From assembly GCA_008694505.1 (NCBI GenBank), contig VZDJ01000047.1:3499717-3563716 (forward strand): a stretch of DNA of 64,000 nucleotides, read 5' to 3'. The position numbers and the translations under genes are program-made. Origin of the DNA: Cyanoderma ruficeps (taxonomy: Eukaryota > Chordata > Aves > Passeriformes > Timaliidae). Within the stretch, counting starts at the first letter, position 1; every line of letters starts with the position of its first letter. A model generated the notes under the pieces. That model worked only from the letters and a program-made list of their open reading frames with translations, was not told where the DNA came from and searched no databases. Shown here piece by piece: positions 39,481-51,400 of the stretch.

Positions 39481-41964
39481 CGTGACTGTTAAATGGTACA
39501 AATTATTTCTTGGCTTTCTCCAATGTGTTGATTTATTCAAAGCGAGGATCTGACTCATAACATCTGTTTTGTTCGTCACTGTTATTTCCTTGCGCTGCTA
39601 CTCCTATTTATTCTGTTAAAAATTTTTTGAATAGTTTGAAAGGAAACATAGACTTTTGTTAGATGCAACTTTTTTTTTTTTTTCCTTAGAGAAATTAGAT
39701 ATTGGTGTATGCAGTTGCCAGCTGCTACTGTACTTTGATGGATACTCTGCTCTTCTGCCAGGAAAAGGAGCTGAATACATTAAACAATATATTAAACATA
39801 GCATAATACAGGTTCCTTTTATTTAGTTTATTGTTGTTGTATGGTTCTCATCAACACAAAGGTATTTACTTCTTAAATCTGCATTATTATAGAAATGAGA
39901 TACTTATAAATCTGCTAATCTCAAATTTAGATTTGACCCAAGGCTTGTCTCATTTTTTATTACCAAATATAACAAGACTTCAGTATATTTTGAAAGTTTC
40001 AGAGGACGTCTCCGTCAGCAGCTGTACCTCACTGCCCAGTATATTTCAGTATATTTTTTCTTTATATTAGATAATAATCTAGAAACTGAAATAATCATGG
40101 CTGTACCATTCTCCTGACCTGGGTCTGGGCTATTTAGTTCCTTTTTCTGAGGGAGCTCTTCCACAACTTTGATCATTCTTTCCTGTTCTTTGTCGTTTTG
40201 TTGTTTGTTTGTTTGGGTTTTTTTTTGCTCTGACATTTCTCTCCACTAAAGGAAGGAAGAGGGTTAGAACCACCCACACTCTTTAGGTAGTGATCTTATT
40301 ATGGATTTATTGAGTTGTATGATAATGGTTTCATTACTGACTTCGGTGGCATCACTGTGTCTGAGAAGCCCTTGAGATGAAGTTTCTAGGAGATTTTAAA
40401 ATTAATCTTGAAGGTTTTCCCCTCCCTAAACATTGTGTCTGATCTATCCCTCTAGAAAAATGGGAATAGCTGTAGTTTTCCATGGGTTAAAAGGTGCTAA
40501 AAGTCTCTAAAAATGTATAAATGGCAAGGTTGCCTGAGTTTAGCAGTGCTTACTGCTAATGAGTATCAGTACTTTAAGATCTCAGGTTGACTAATTTTTC
40601 TTTTCTTAATTACTAGTCAATGTAGGCCATGTAGAGGTCTTGGTAATAGAAATAGAGTGGAGTCTCTATTTCTGGAGACTCTTTCCTTTTGCAGGGACTG
40701 TTGTGTTCTCCTTGAGTCAGCCCTGAGCTGCAGGATGCTGTGCCCTGCTGGAATAAATCAGCGTCTTCTCTCTGACATGCAGATGCTGCTCCTCAGGGCA
40801 CTGCAGGTGAGGCTGGCTGGTAACATTTAACTCTTTTATTCCTGTGGATGGTTTAACTGCATGTTGCTTAGAAACAGGACCCGTGTGTGGGAGGAAGAGC
40901 ATTCTGGTAGGAACTCAAAGGCTGGATTCCTCTCAGAACACAATTACAGCAAAATGTGCTTTTGACCCTTTAGGGAACTTCCTCATAAACTCTTCACTGA
41001 GTGTCTGGGGCAGAGTTTTGGTCTTGATTTGTGTTCTTAAGGAAGAACGGCAGATCAAACACTCCGTGATTCACATATTCTAGATAATTCTGATTTTTTT
41101 TTTTTCTGATTGAATGACACCCAGGCCATACCTTTTCTTCTGGTGTTTGCAATATCTGTTGCCTATGTTTCTTTTGCTACATCAGCAAACTGTCCCGTGC
41201 TGTGAGCCCTGAATGTCAGATCTCCAGTGCATTGCTTAGACAGAGCAGAGGCCAAGCTTGTTTTTACAATCCTGAATCCACTGAACAGAAAATGTCCTTA
41301 TCTTATAGGAAGTTGAAATTCTATATCTAATACTGGAAGTGAACTTTGTGGGACTTTGATTTTGCAACCACTTCCATTTGCAAATAGAAGCGGCATTTTT
41401 AACTAGACCCATTTAGATAATGAAGTTTTTTGAGAGTCTGCTGGACAAGTGGCACCTGCTCAGAGTAAGGCTTGAAACCTGTTAACAGGCTGCCCAAATA
41501 CTGGAGTTTCAGGCTTGTTGTATAGATCATTCTTATTCTTAATACCTTAAACCACAACAAAATATATCCGTAAAAGGAGAGCTAAGGCCATGTGATAAAA
41601 GATGTGCTATTGACCTACTCCAAAACTCTGCAATTGCCTTTGAGCTCAGCTGTGCAGATCTAGCTTAGACAAAATAATCTGCTGAAATCTGAGTTTGATT
41701 CATGCAGGGAGCCAGCTCCGAGTGAAGCAGCAGCGTGGCCCCTGGGAATATACTGGGGTGGAAGGTATTTAAAGGGCAATTTGCCCAAGCAAGTCTGTAT
41801 GTGAAAGGCATCTGGTGACACTCTGTTCTTTGAGGCTGGGCCATTTGCCCTGATTTATTTGCAGTAAGCTGTCCAGCCTGTCCCCTCAGCTCCAGGAGCT
41901 CGCCCTGAGGTCCCATCTCACATTTCTTTCCTTCTGATAAGTGGAGGAACTCCTGCCTTTGGTG
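39481..41964. other. Gene-free DNA
   Basis: No exon recognised. A TTTG-type run lies near 40.2 kb. Confidence 0.5.
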
Positions 41965-41968
41965 CTGC

Positions 41969-42416
41969 TGATGCCTTGGGAAGGCTGATCTGAAACAGAG
42001 ACTGGGCAGAGCTGGAGAATAAAGTAGATATTTATTAAAAGGCCTTTAAGGATCCACCTTGGGCAGGACAAGAGCCTGGCCAGGGCTACACCCAAGGTGG
42101 ACCCAAAATGGTCACAAAATGGACAAACGGTCATGAGACCTCACACTTTGATCAGTTTTGGTCCATTTGCATATTGGGGTTTAATTGTCCAATTCCAGCT
42201 TCAGGTTGTGAGGTCCAATCCTTCTTGTTTTCACTCTTCAGCCCACCCTTGCTTGTGCTTTTGGACCTCAAAGTTGTCCTTGGTGTTCAGCAGGAAAAGG
42301 ATTTGTTTTGTGTCCCTGCTGTGTGCAGAGCTGAGTGACACTGACTGTGAGCTCAGAGCTGCCCCCCTGGGCAGCACAGAATCTGCAAAATATGACAGCT
42401 AAAACTTCAGGCATCA
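41969..42416 (-). mobile_element. Solo ERV LTR, family A, copy 2 (inverted)
   Basis: A 448-bp sister copy of the LTR at 25570-26024, on the opposite strand. Its termini are perfectly inverted (TGATGCC and GGCATCA). It has its own 4-bp target duplication CTGC (41965-41968 and 42417-42420), so it is a separate insertion, not a segmental copy. AATAAA reads on the minus strand at 42036-42031. The TATA position is changed to GATCAAAG, which suggests a weakened promoter. Confidence 0.88.
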
Positions 42417-42420
42417 CTGC

Positions 42421-43189
42421 CAGACCCATTTGAGGTTGTAACTGTGGTGCAGAGTAAGAGATGCCCTGTTCTTGAGCAGAGTGCTGGGCTTGCTCCAGAG
42501 CCTCTGGCATTGCTTTCACATTTGCATGGTGTTGGTACTGCCGATGTGTTTATTGACCAACTAAAGGTGCTGATCCGAGTAAAGATGTGTCTGAAGATCT
42601 TGCCATGTGTTTCTACCTCTCCTCAAAGAGCCAAGGTTTTCAGATAATCCAAGTGGTGGGCTAGCAGCTCTCTGTGACAGGAGGTGGGTGCAGCACTGGC
42701 TGTTGGAGCATCACGCAGAGCCCTGCCCTGGGCTGGGTGTGAACTGTAGGTGCTGTGGAGGGTTGGCTGGGAAGGAGGATGTGTACAAGCTGGGAAGACA
42801 CAGAGCTGAGTGAGCTGGATTAGGTGAATGGGGTGAAAAATAGCAAGTGAGGAGACCCATTGTAGTGCAGATCCGTGCCGGCAGCCCCGGAGCTGGTTCA
42901 TGCAGCACAGCTCACTTTGTTGCTGTGGTAACCACTGTGCGATTTTTTTTTTTTTTTGAATATTTATGCTGTGTAAAAGGAGCTTGGATAACCTAAAGAT
43001 AGCATGGATGACTCTTCAGCATGAATCCCTTCGGTAGGAATGGAGGCTTTGATTCCTTTAGCAAAACTTACCTGATGCTGCCTTATTTTTCCTGAAATTG
43101 GTGAAAAATGCCAATAAATTGGCACTTGTGTAGCCTGGGGAGTGGGGTGTGTAAGGGTTCTGAATTTGTTCACGTGAAAATTCTTGAAC
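42421..43189. other. Gene-free DNA between two LTR remnants
   Basis: Moderately GC-rich unique sequence with no identified feature. Confidence 0.45.
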
Positions 43190-43440
43190 TGGGGGATTAG
43201 AATATTCCTTTCAGGTTTGGTCTATTCTCTCTTATTCTCTACACTACTTAGGATTTTCTACACGTGGGCTAACTTTTGGGTCTACTTCTGGGTCAGGGGC
43301 CCCATCAGCTTCTCTGGAAATCTCAGTCCTCATTTTAGAGAATCTGCAAAGCCCTAAATCTTCCATCTTAACTCACACACGTTACTATATATTAAACCCC
43401 AAATTCTAAGTTTCTACGACTCCCACAGGGTGAGGTAGTG
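43190..43440. mobile_element. LTR-type fragment, family B
   Basis: The block around 43351-43412 (CTTCCATCTTAACTCACAC, then TTACTATATATTAAAC and AAATTCTAAG) matches 61433-61498 with scattered differences. Two dispersed copies, plus resemblance to bird LTRs I remember, suggest an LTR. Ends and orientation are uncertain, and the DNA left of 43340 shows little similarity to the other copy. Confidence 0.5.
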
Positions 43441-44227
43441 GCAATGTCTGGGGCTTGTCAGAAAACCTCAGTTCATGGTTCCCACTTTGCTCTGTTCCCA
43501 AGGCCTGGTTTGTTTGTGCATTAATTCCAGCTTTCAGCATCAACGTTCAGCCCTCGTGGGATGACTCTCTTCAGAGCAAGGGGTGCTGCCTGCTTCTGTA
43601 AAATCAGATTAGGGAGGAGATGTGTAAAGCTCCATGATGATGCTGTGGGGAGAGGAAACTTGCTGGTTCTAATACATGACAGGATCTGCAAAGCCCTGCA
43701 GGCATCACTCCATGCCCTGGCAATGGTTGGTTTCTTCTGGTATTTCTTACTTGGCCAGGCTGCAGGATTTTTGACAAGATGTGCTTTGTAAAGGTTTTGT
43801 GTTTTCCCAAGTGCAGTGAAACTACTCCAGCAATTACCTTGTACAGCTGCTTGTTCCCAGAAGCTCAAGGAGTGGGAAGGCATTTGAGCATTCTGTTCTG
43901 TCCTGATCTCTCCAAAACGCTTCTCCTTCCTGCACATCCCAGTTTCTCATGGAGGAGTCTCATTCAGCACAGTGAGGAGCAACAAAGAGCAGCCCCTTCC
44001 CTCAGAGCAGGCTAATTTACAGGCTGAACTTTGCAGCAGCTTTTCTGTTACAATTATCTGAAGTTTCCCAGCACGATCTGTGGGTTTCAGTCGTGTTGCC
44101 CTTTTGCTGATTAGTGGAACTGCTGCTTTAGCAGTGTGTGGTAAAGCTTGTGGTTTTCCAGGGAGAGGAATTTAGAAAACATTGGGAAGCTCTGTTGTAT
44201 GGTGTTTGAAGCTCTTTTTAAAACAAG
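43441..44227. other. Unexplained DNA beside an LTR fragment
   Basis: Frames are open on both strands (for example 138 codons at 43521-43937, minus) but show no retroviral or cellular motif I can identify. It could be ERV-derived, given its neighbour. Confidence 0.4.
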
Positions 44228-44380
44228 AAACCAAACCAACCCAACAAAAAACCTCCAAATTAAACAAACCAAACAAACCCAATGAAAACCCTCTGAATTA
44301 AACAAACCAAACAAACCCAATGAAAAACCTCCAAATTAAACAAACCAAACCAACCCAAGGAAAAACCTCCGAATTAAACC
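44228..44380. repeat. 38-bp minisatellite, about four units
   Basis: About four units of roughly 38 bp, built from AATTAAACAAACCAAACAAA and CCCAATGAAAAACCTCC. The first and last units are partial or changed. It is strongly strand-asymmetric: A/C on plus, T/G on minus. Confidence 0.9.
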
Positions 44381-44570
44381 CCTGGTAGCTCAAGATCAGA
44401 GATTTAAAATTAAGAGGCATTTAAAAATGGTGAAAAGAGTTTTTGTTTTCCTGGAGAAACCCTCTCAAAAATACTTATTTATGATTTCAGTCATTTGCCT
44501 GAACACTTGGCCTGTCCTGCACAGACTCAGAACTCACAGGAGTTTTTCACTTTTAGCCAAGAATTGTTTA

Positions 44571-44614
44571 GGTTGGAAAAACACCTCTAAAGTCATCAAG
44601 TTCAGCCAAGGACA
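44571..44614 (-). mobile_element. CR1 LINE 3'-end remnant
   Basis: A 44-bp piece, TTTAGGTTGGAAAAACACC followed by TCATCAAGTTCAGCC, matches the reverse complement of the CR1 3' UTR end. It lies just after the 38-bp minisatellite. Confidence 0.65.
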
Positions 44615-45406
44615 CAGAAGCATAGATGTCAGTCGTGTATTTTCCTTCAGGATGCTCCTGGCCATGACACAGATGCAGGCAGCTGGGGATTGTGATTGTT
44701 TTGCTGACAGGTGTTAACTCTGGGGCTTTGCCAGCCCTCAGTGAGTGAGATTTCCTTCTCCTGTGCTGAAAAGCTGGTGAGTGACAGGAACTCCTCTCAG
44801 ATTTCTTCAGGATGTTCAGGACCCCTCCTGAGCTCTGGCTTGCCCACTGCTGGGAGCCTGATCTGGCTAGCTGGCGAGTTATTCGTGTTGTTTTTGATAA
44901 CTGCAGTCTGGAGGATCCTGGCCAGGAAGGTGGTGATGTGCAGACAGATCCAGATGTTTTTGTGGGACACTTCTGTCTCCTCAGCACAGCTGGAGACAGC
45001 TTGGACACGTCACACTCACCCAAACCACAGCTGCTTGGAGCCCTGGAAATCCAAATTCTGCAGGTGGGCGCTGCAAGGAGCTGGTAGGGCAATGTGTTCT
45101 TCTCTTTCAAAAGGATTCCCAAAGCAGATGCAGCTAAAAATGGAAATCCAGGGACAAATCACAAGTGCCACTGTTGCCATTCAGATGTGTTTAAGTGCCA
45201 TTCCCAGAAAAAAATTCTTTCTGAGGTGTTTAATCATCAGTTTCCCCATCTTTATGACTTTTTTTGGTACCTTTTACTTAAAATACTTGCATTTTTTTGA
45301 AATACCTTCATGCAACAACAGGTTAATATTTTTACTTGCTGACTGTATTCACTCTGATTCTGCTTCCACTGGAAAAAAATTATCCTTGGTGACAATGAAA
45401 TAGAAA
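44615..45406. other. GC-richer segment with long open frames, no recognised gene
   Basis: The plus frame 44711-45403 is open for 230 codons, but from a GTG; its first ATG is codon 76. A minus frame of 184 codons overlaps it and ends in the CR1 remnant. I recognise no domain in either. The 3' third of the plus frame is rich in Phe, Leu and Ile, as AT-rich noncoding DNA often reads. Confidence 0.4.
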
Positions 45407-48400
45407 GAAGACTATGGCATGGACGAAAGTTGTAAAATGTGTAAATAAAACAAAGGTTTCTTCCCCCATCATTTGTTTGGGAATGGCAAATAATGAAAGG
45501 GTTATGAGGAATAATATTTTACCTCAGATTGAAGAGTAAACCAGAGATAACTTAGATACTCCGAAAAAATTCAATGCATTTATCTTAAATTATAGCAGAA
45601 AATCTCAGTCTCACACTAATTTTTCAATTTAGGTAATTCCATTCTGCCTTTTCTGCCTGAGGTGCCCTTGGTGTTCAGTTATTATTACAAGGTATTCTTG
45701 TGTGATTACCTCTTCTCCAAGAGCTTTATTTTCCCAGTAAGTGAAATGCTTCAGGTTTCTCTGCAGAAAATGTGAGTAAGAGATAAAATGTATGGAATTG
45801 CACGTTCAGTTTGGAAACAGCATCTCCATAGCAGGTGAAAGGTTGTTAGATGGGGCTTAGAATAATGTCACAATTGCTGTTATGGTGGCAGTGGGGGGTT
45901 ATGAAGGTTTTAACAGAGTGAATTTCTCCTCTGAGTGAATAATTTCCCTTAAAACACAGTCCTTTGAAGTGCAGAAAAACCTGCACCCACGACTTTAGAA
46001 AAAAACCTGGTTTGTATTCTGTTTATGGTGCTCAGTGATACACAGATGTGTTAACAACTCCACTTCTGGAAGTTCTGGGTGATATTCACACCAGGAAATA
46101 TACTTAATTTCCCACTTCCTTTTGCTTAACTGCAAAAGAGCTAAAATGTGAAGCAGCAGTGATATATAATGAAGCCTAAAGGAATTGCAACCCTCACATC
46201 CCTTATTGCTGCAGTATTTATAAAATAATTCACCAGAGTTAAGTTTCCAGTTGCGGCTTTATGGGGAAAACAAGGTTTATCATAAGCAAACAGATGGTTT
46301 CCTGAAATTATCATCTTTTTCTCTGTTCAAAAGACCACAGTAATAGGATATCAGCAGTCCCTGGTGAGGTGAGTCTGTGACCATGGGGTTTATACACAGG
46401 CAATTCACAGGCTTTGCTCTCCTTTACCAAAAGAGAGATTTCATCTCTATGCTAGGAAAATAAATAAAGAATTAGAGGGGGGTGAGGAAATTGTCTCAGG
46501 CCTTTGGTTTTTGGTTTGAAGATGGAAAAGCAATAACTCAGTTTATAAAACAAGACCCTGTTTGGAATTAATAATTTTCAGAGAATGTTCACCTGCAGTT
46601 GAACTTCTCAGATGGAACAAACTATACCACTTGAATTAGTTTCTTACCTGTGAATTAAAGCATTGATCTTTGATGGTACTTTTTATTATGACAAAATTTG
46701 TAATGGTGGAATGCCACCACTGATTATTTATACTCATCACGAAAGTGAAATTGCAGGGTGTGATTGCAATAATGAGCATTATTTCCTCTTCTGGAATTGT
46801 AAAGATGCTAACGTAATCTGATTTAAATCCAGATTCAGCTGCTTTTGAAGTAGTTAATCCATTTCTTCACTCAACATACTTCTGTAACTCAACTTTCTCA
46901 CTAAAAAATGCAGACTAATGACTGGGGAATGAAAACAGTCATCAAAATTTCATTTAGTATATATATTTGAACTGTCATTTAACTGCGATTCCTTCTCCCA
47001 GGTGAATGTACGACAGTGACAACACTCATGGGATTCACCATGACTGACTCCAGATAAATGTAGCTGTAATTGCAGATAAATCTCAGAGTTCTCTCAACTT
47101 CCTTCATTTTCAGTGAAGGCACATTTTGACTTTCAGTTCCTTTGGCCTGTTGCATTTTATGCTACTTTGAATCATACTCGGAATTTTCTGGCATTTTACT
47201 GACTAGGATGATGCCTGTGCTGCTAGCTCAGAAGGTGTTTTGCAAACATGTAAAATGTAAATGTGTTTCTCGAGGTGTTTTCCCATGTGCTTGATGCAAG
47301 TGCTTGCTGCCCAAGACTAGAAGTGTTTCTCTTCTAGTAGAAAGGTTTTAATAACAGACCTGTCCTACAACCTGGATTTATATCTTCAGTACTCCAGGTA
47401 CTGGAGCAGTGAATGGTGTATGAAAAGAATATATCAGTACTGAAAAAAACTGGAAAAGGCACTCAGGATGGATGGTTCAAATATTTGTTTTTAGTTGAAA
47501 TTCATAATCATGTTGGGGTAAAAATTTGTTTGATATTTCCACAGTTTTTTTATTAATTAGAGCCTTCTGCACTTTACTGTGAATCTCTCAGCTGTGGCTG
47601 AGCAATAATCATACATTTCCTTATCCAGCTTGACACTGCTGATAGCTCTTGTAATTCATTCTCTTGATTATGTTTGGCAACTCATAATTTGCTGGTAGCT
47701 GGTGTATCAGAATGAGAGTTCCTGGTGAGCATTCACACCATTTAGTTCTCATGACATGATTTAATTAGAGGAAATTACCTGAATGCTACCCCTACTTGCT
47801 TTTCTTTAAAGGGGGATGTGAGATAAACTGTGTCCATCCTATTAAAGAGGGAAAAGGACAATCAGCCTAAGCCTTGATGAAAGGGAGTTTTCAAAAACAA
47901 GGAACTCCGTCCTTTGGCTTTCATGCTGATCTTTTAATTAGATAGGATGTAAATGAAGATTATTGAGATATGACAGGAGAACTTTTTTTTAATCTTACCT
48001 ATAATATGATGAATACTTTCTTCTTACTGGTAAGCAGAGATTTTCTGCTTGCATTTGTTTGCCTCTCCATAAAAACCTTTGCTATTCCTTTGGTTCAGGT
48101 ACAAGGTTTGACACGTGCATGACAAAAATCTGTAACATAAATGAACACGTGATGAATTCCAACAGTTCATCATCGGAGCTGCACGAGCTCAGCCAGGGAC
48201 TGAACGGGGCCACCTCTCCTGCCAGCTGGCAATCTCATGGGACAAGCTCTTCATTTCATAAACAGAACAAAACCAACAAAAGCATCCCAAACCCAACCAA
48301 ATAAGAAGGTGCCCAAACCCCAAGGCAGCACTTTATGCACAGTGTGGAGAGCTGGGAAGGTGAGCTTAGGTAGGATTTCTAACAGGAGAGTGCAAAAATG

Positions 48401-51400
48401 TGTTAATTTGCACTTGCACTGCGGGTGCCACGAGTGGCAGAAAGGAAGAATGAGGGAAGTAGTGACTAAATAAAGCTGTCCCCAGATTTCGTTTGCGTGG
48501 AGATATTTTTACCAGATAATTTTTATCTCACAGAATCTGTCTGTTGCCAGCTTGCAAAGCACTGTGGGATTCTGGCCAAGACACTTCAACGTTAATTGAC
48601 TCTCTCTGTTTGCTATATTAATTGATTATAATCAAGAGAATTTTGGGAACAGGAAAGGCGATTATGAGAACTCTACAGAGGACTTTTAATATTAAGAAAT
48701 TTTCTAGTTGTGGGTAACTTTTGGGAAATGTTTTTCTCAAGGGGTTGATACTTCTGTGTTGGGGCTAGCAAAGGATTGCCCTGGGAGATGTTTTTATGCT
48801 AGACAAAAGGCAAAAGGCAAATATCTTTGTTTCCTCATTTAAAGTATCTTCAGCCTATCTTTTTGGGTTAAGAGAAACAAAAGTGGATACAATGTGCTAT
48901 GACCTTGTGGACATGTTTCCTGCTGGAAGCCCCATGAGTGACAGCAGTGAACCTGAAAATCATTTAACCCTCACTCTGTTTTATCTCTTTATGCTTTTAC
49001 ACAAAATTTCATTTATAGCTCATTAGTTTCTAATGATTGAACGGAATGTGCTTCTTGACATCTGGCCCTCCTTTTTAGATGTGCAGGAATGTAGAAATAA
49101 TTAATTAAACATTATTAGTAGAACTGAGAGTAGCACTCCCAGCATGAACATTCTGTCAGGAGAGGAAATGAAGGTTTTCTGTGTGGGTAACATAAAACCA
49201 AATACAAGAATCGAAAAGATCCTCATGAATAAACATGATTTCTTGGAAACATCACCATTTTCCCGGATCTTGTTGTTTCCTATTCCTTTTAAAATTTTTC
49301 CTATTTTATTTTTCGAAACAGTGCTCGGATTTTCCTGGGATGGTGATGGTAGAATTGCTAATGGCCCCTGGCATGTGTCACCATGATGTCAGGATGTTTT
49401 AAAGCCTTTTTCCAGTTTTAGCATTTCAAGTCCAATCCATTTTTGTTCTGGGATTACCTGGCAGTGGTGCAGCCTAAACAGATTGTTTGTAAGTCTTGGA
49501 AATGTTGATGTAAAGGGTGCACTTCCCTTCAAGCCATTGATCTTTGCAACAGGAAAATGATTGCAGCAGAGGGTGTGGAAAAGGTAATTCACTTTTGACT
49601 AGACAATCAAATGAGCAGAGGCTGTAATTTTCAGCTTAAGTACTAAAGGTGGGGGAATCTGTAGTTATTTGTTTTAGTGATTAAAATACAAAACCACAAA
49701 AGACAAGAAATTCCCAGAGCAGAGCAGAGCTGTACTTCCTGTGTGGGTTCCTGGTAGTCAATGAAACTACAGATTTTATTTTTTTCTGAACATTACCAAA
49801 ATATGATTGGTACTGCTGCAATGATTGTGGTCTCTTTTGATTTTGGGGTTTTTTTAAAACTTTAAATAATATTGCATATATTTGGTGAGGTATTTGGAAC
49901 TAAAAATAGAGAATGTTGATGTTTCTGTTTCAATCAGTTTTCATTTTGGAAAAAAAAAATCATCATTTTCAACGTAAGAATTATTTGCAGGAGTAAATTT
50001 GATTTTTCTCATCCACCATTATGAATGAGCTGAAGCAGAACTTTTAGGACAAGGTACTTTTTCTCTATAATCTGTAAAAATCTCTTGATTTCCCTTTCAT
50101 TCACTGAAGTATCTATTTTCAGTCTTTGATTGAACCACCCTGATCCAATTACACACAATCCACCTCCTTTGGATCATTCCCATTTGTACATAACTCCTAA
50201 TCAGAACTTTTTCTTCCTCCTTTTTTGATCTAAACAACTTCTGTTGATGGCTCTGACTTTCCTAGACAGGAGATTTCATGTCTGCAAGACATGATGAGCG
50301 CATCTCAAACTCTGCATCTTGCCACTGAATTCTTTGGTTGCTGGAGACAGCTCTGGAAATTCTGTTTGCTGCCTTAATGTCCTTTCTTGTACTGCCTTTA
50401 ACTAAAAAGGCAACTTTTGCAGCTCATGTTGATGGTGCAGTGTTAGTGAGAAACTGTGTGTGAGAGCTACAAATCACTTTGTTCTGAACTCTCTTATATT
50501 TTCAAAAATAGAGGGAAACTGGCTGGCATTCCAGCCAGAGCTCTGGGATGAAAGTGCTGCGTCTGTTACACAGCTGAAATGGGATCAGGAGCAGAATTTA
50601 TCAGGAACTTGGTGAGAAAACAGGGTGGTTTTGGTTAGATGTCAGAGATGCTGTCTGACCGACACCAGGGAGTTTTAATTTTTAACAGAGGACTTTCGAT
50701 GAGAAGAGTATTTCGAGGCAGGGATAAAATCCTGACAGCTGAAAACCACCTAACTCGATGCCTGTCAGTAATTCTGGTATTGAGGGGGTTTGCAGAGAAA
50801 TTCCTTAAGCCTGTCAAGAAACAGTCTTGGAAGGATCAGTAGTTAACTGATGGGCTTCCTGTCAGAAATATCTGAGAAAAAGTGTGACAGTTTAAAACAA
50901 AGGAAAACAAAAAGGATACAAGCAGACATTTACAGTTGTTGCTTCACTGGAATATTCAACCATGTAATAGTCACAGTGATCTTCTTGGCTTCAATATTAC
51001 TTAAAAGCCAGAGTGAAAGAAGGAAAAGCAAACTCCCCCCAAAATCCTATATAATTCCTTTTACTTGGATTAAAATACAAGGCCTTTATAAAGCTCAGAG
51101 CATATATTGAGCTATATAATCTTTTTCATTGCAGTTCTATCACATTTTACAGTTAAACTAACAGATTTTTAGGTAACAAATGATTATATACATAAGAAAA
51201 ATATTGTTTTTAGCATTAAATGCTATTTTTATTACCTCTAGTTATATAATCTCCAAACAGGTATAAAGAGAGTTATGTTGCTGATGCATAGCCCCATAAC
51301 TTGAGTCTTATTTCTTCTTGATTGCTCCAAAGAAAAGAGATGCAAGCTCTTCTCAGCACGAAACACTGAATCCCAACACATCCAAAGAGAAGCCCTGTCA

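Noticed and set aside
44711..45403. 230-codon plus frame as a protein gene
   Set aside because: It starts at GTG, its first ATG is codon 76, and it has no recognised motif. Kept only as an observation.
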